Below are positions 3,673 to 5,423 of a DNA stretch of 5,423 nt, in pieces; within the stretch, counting starts at the first letter, position 1, and every line of letters starts with the position of its first letter. The notes under the pieces were generated by a model. That model worked only from the letters and a program-made list of their open reading frames with translations. It was not told the DNA's origin and did not search any database. Location of the stretch: positions 1 to 5,423 of the forward strand of contig JAEWJO010000122.1 of assembly GCA_023386455.1 (NCBI GenBank). Reading direction: 5' to 3'. The position numbers were made by a program, and so were the translations under genes. The stretch comes from Pseudomonadota bacterium. Lineage in GTDB: Bacteria; Myxococcota_A; Polyangia; Haliangiales; Haliangiaceae.

Positions 3673-5423
3673 ATGGGGCACGCGAACGAGCTCGAGGGCG
3701 ACCAGGCCGCCGATTCCGTCGGTGCGATGGCGGCGATCTGCGAGCACGGCACCCACGCGGTGGTCGGAGACCGCGGCGGCCTGCGCTTCCTCGACGGCAC
3801 GCCGCTGACGACCGACGCGGTCGCGCTCGCGATCGTCGATGGCGAAATCTGGGTCGTCCGTGCGAGCGGTGACGACCACGCGCTGCATCGCCTCGACCTC
3901 ACCGGTGCGCCGATCGACGCGCCGACGCCGCTCGGCCGGCTCGGTCGCGACGTCCGCATGACCGCGACGCGCATCGGCCTGCGCTCCGCGCTGATCGAAG
4001 GCGATCGTGCGGTGTACGTCCGCGAGCAGGACGAGTCGCTCGCGGTCGAGGCGCTCGGCGAGCGCAGGCGCGATCGCCGCGTGCTCGTCGGTGGCCGCGG
4101 CGTGGCCGAGCGCACCGGTGCAGTGCTCGCGCTGCGCTCCGGCAAGCTCCACGTGCCCAGCGATCTCGCGACCGCGACGGTCGTCGGCGGCACGCTGGTG
4201 CTCGATGGTGCGGCCGTGCTCGTCGAGCTCGAGCAGGCAGGCCGGCGTACCGCCGTCGCGTTCGATCCTCGTCGTGGCTCGGTGAAGATGCGGATCCGGC
4301 TCGGCGAGGTGCGCATCATCGCGGTCGCAGAGCGCCGTGGCTTCGCGGTCCTCGGTCGCGGCGCGCACATCGCGCTGTTCGATCTGCGCAGCGGACGCTG
4401 CGTCGGCGAGCGGATCCTGCCGGCCGCCGCGGCGGCGTGCGCGATCGACGCAGATGCGAAGCGCCTCGTCGTGCTCGATGCGAACGGCAAGACCTACGAG
4501 CTCGCGCCGTCGCTTGCCGACTGGCAGGCCCCGGAGCTGTGCGAGGCGTACGAGCCGGGCGAGCCCGCGATGTCGAGCGAGCCGTCCGAGTCCAGCGACG
4601 ACGATGCCGCAGGTGAGGACGACGACGCTTCGAGCGAGGACGACACGCCCGAGCCCGCGGCGTCGACGGAGCTGCCGGCGATCCCGCGCACCACGACGAT
4701 CGAGATCGACGGCCCCGACGACGACGGCGCCAGCTCCCTCGAGCTCGTCGGCCTCGCCCCGGCGCGGCCACACGCCCTCGCAGCGCAGGCACTCGAGCAG
4801 TACCTCGCGGACATCCGGGCCTGGGTCGAGACGCTCTGCGGGATCGCACGCAGCATCACGCCGACGCCGGAGGTGCTCGGCGCGCAGGCCGAGGCCGCAC
4901 GCCGCGTCGCGCGCTGGAGCCACGCCGGAACGCCACACGTCGAGGTCGCGCGCGAGCTCGGGCTCTCGCCGCTGGCGGTCTCGCTCCTCGTCGTGGCCGC
5001 CGCGCCGCAGATCTGGGGCGAGCTCGCGCGTGCGTACGCGACGTGCACGAACGATCCGGCGCGACCGCTCGTCGACGAGCTCCTGCTCGCGCACATGTTC
5101 CTCGCCGGAAGCGCGCTGCGCTCGGCCATCGGGCGCGAGCTCGACGACGACGCGCCGCTCGTCACGTCGGGCGCCGTCAAGGTGAGCCGGGGCGTGCGCC
5201 CGTACGTCGCGATCACCGTGCATCCCGCGATCGCACGCCGGCTCGCCGGCGCCGCGCCCGCGTCCGACGCGACCGGTGTCACCGGCCCGACGCGTGCGCT
5301 GAGCCAGCTCATCGGCCCGCGCGCCGCGATCGCCGCCGTTGCCCGCAAGCTCGCGACCGGATCGACCGCCCACCCGCGGATCGTCCTGCGTGGTAGCGCG
5401 GGTGCCGGTCGCCGCACCACGGC
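3673..5423 (+). CDS. Large AAA+ ATPase with beta-rich N-terminus and acidic linker (3'-truncated)
   Basis: A plus-strand frame open from upstream of 3673 to the window end, giving 583 residues with no stop in view. Residues ~20-290 are rich in short beta-strands separated by Gly/Asp turns (for example I-A-L-F-D-L-R-S-G-R-C-V-G), suggesting a beta-propeller-like domain. Residues 297-334 are an acidic Ser/Asp/Glu linker. Residues ~370-530 are helical and include A-R-E-L-G-L-S-P-L-A-V-S-L-L-V-V-A-A-A-P, resembling the winged-helix region ahead of AAA+ modules in myxobacterial ATPases. Residues 567-583 (I-V-L-R-G-S-A-G-A-G-R-R-T-T) look like a P-loop in which the Walker A Lys is Arg (R580). Walker B and later motifs lie beyond the window. 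The start ATG 3673 is preferred; GTG 3661 and TTG 3637 are in frame upstream. No signal peptide is seen, so the protein is probably cytoplasmic. It is likely a remodelling or signalling ATPase, its substrate unknown. A long minus-strand frame covering it is a codon-bias shadow. Confidence 0.75.
   Translation, partial: MGHANELEGDQAADSVGAMAAICEHGTHAVVGDRGGLRFLDGTPLTTDAVALAIVDGEIWVVRASGDDHALHRLDLTGAPIDAPTPLGRLGRDVRMTATRIGLRSALIEGDRAVYVREQDESLAVEALGERRRDRRVLVGGRGVAERTGAVLALRSGKLHVPSDLATATVVGGTLVLDGAAVLVELEQAGRRTAVAFDPRRGSVKMRIRLGEVRIIAVAERRGFAVLGRGAHIALFDLRSGRCVGERILPAAAAACAIDADAKRLVVLDANGKTYELAPSLADWQAPELCEAYEPGEPAMSSEPSESSDDDAAGEDDDASSEDDTPEPAASTELPAIPRTTTIEIDGPDDDGASSLELVGLAPARPHALAAQALEQYLADIRAWVETLCGIARSITPTPEVLGAQAEAARRVARWSHAGTPHVEVARELGLSPLAVSLLVVAAAPQIWGELARAYATCTNDPARPLVDELLLAHMFLAGSALRSAIGRELDDDAPLVTSGAVKVSRGVRPYVAITVHPAIARRLAGAAPASDATGVTGPTRALSQLIGPRAAIAAVARKLATGSTAHPRIVLRGSAGAGRRTT

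Noticed and set aside
4582..4671. GAC/GAG-rich tract as a DNA repeat element
   Set aside because: It is simply the coding sequence of the acidic Ser/Asp/Glu linker, with no regular repeat unit.
3607..5373. 588-codon minus-strand open frame covering almost all of the AAA+ gene
   Set aside because: The translation is monotonous Arg/Ala/Asp/Glu-rich text with no domain pattern. The plus frame has genome-like third-position GC, an acidic linker and a P-loop-like motif. Long antisense frames are expected in such GC-rich DNA.

Overview
This is a very GC-rich, densely packed bacterial window. Codon third positions are almost all G or C, the start-codon mix includes GTG, and Shine-Dalgarno sequences are weak. 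The gene content (standalone LuxR-type HTH proteins, sensor-HTH regulators with a W-S-L-V-D...R-R-Y-I-V-A-R-R-N motif, and a large AAA+ protein with extra N-terminal domains) suggests Myxococcota, probably a Polyangia/Haliangiales-like genome. That placement is inferred from protein style and base composition; no marker gene is present.

Layout. (1) Positions 2-667, plus strand: the 3' part of a repeat-containing, probably outer-membrane protein with four 14-residue 'G-x-Q-L-G-A-I-N-V' repeats followed by a beta-strand-rich domain. (2) Positions 664-1340, minus strand: a two-gene unit. A 66-residue, very basic, apparently disordered protein comes first, then a two-CBS-domain protein. The CBS gene ends tail-to-tail with gene 1, the two TAG stops sharing one CTAG tetranucleotide inside a perfect GC hairpin. 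(3) Positions 1341-1482: a divergent intergenic region holding a 15-bp dyad. (4) Positions 1483-3605, plus strand: three consecutive genes that each end in a LuxR/GerE-type helix-turn-helix. They are a 334-aa sensor-regulator, a 93-aa bare HTH protein joined to it by a TGATG stop/start overlap, and a ~264-aa regulator with a GAF-like N-terminus. (5) From 3673 to the window end, plus strand: the first ~583 codons of a large protein with a beta-rich (propeller-like) N-terminus, an acidic Ser-rich linker, a helical/winged-helix-like domain, and the start of an AAA+ ATPase domain whose P-loop has Arg in place of Lys.

How the genes may work together (inference): the three LuxR-type genes and the AAA+ gene share a strand with gaps from -1 to ~67 bp. 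They could form one transcript in which one or two ligand- or signal-sensing regulators, a bare DNA-binding protein and an ATPase are produced together. None of the three regulators carries a receiver domain, so ordinary two-component phosphorelay control is not indicated. No tRNA, rRNA, CRISPR array or insertion sequence was seen.
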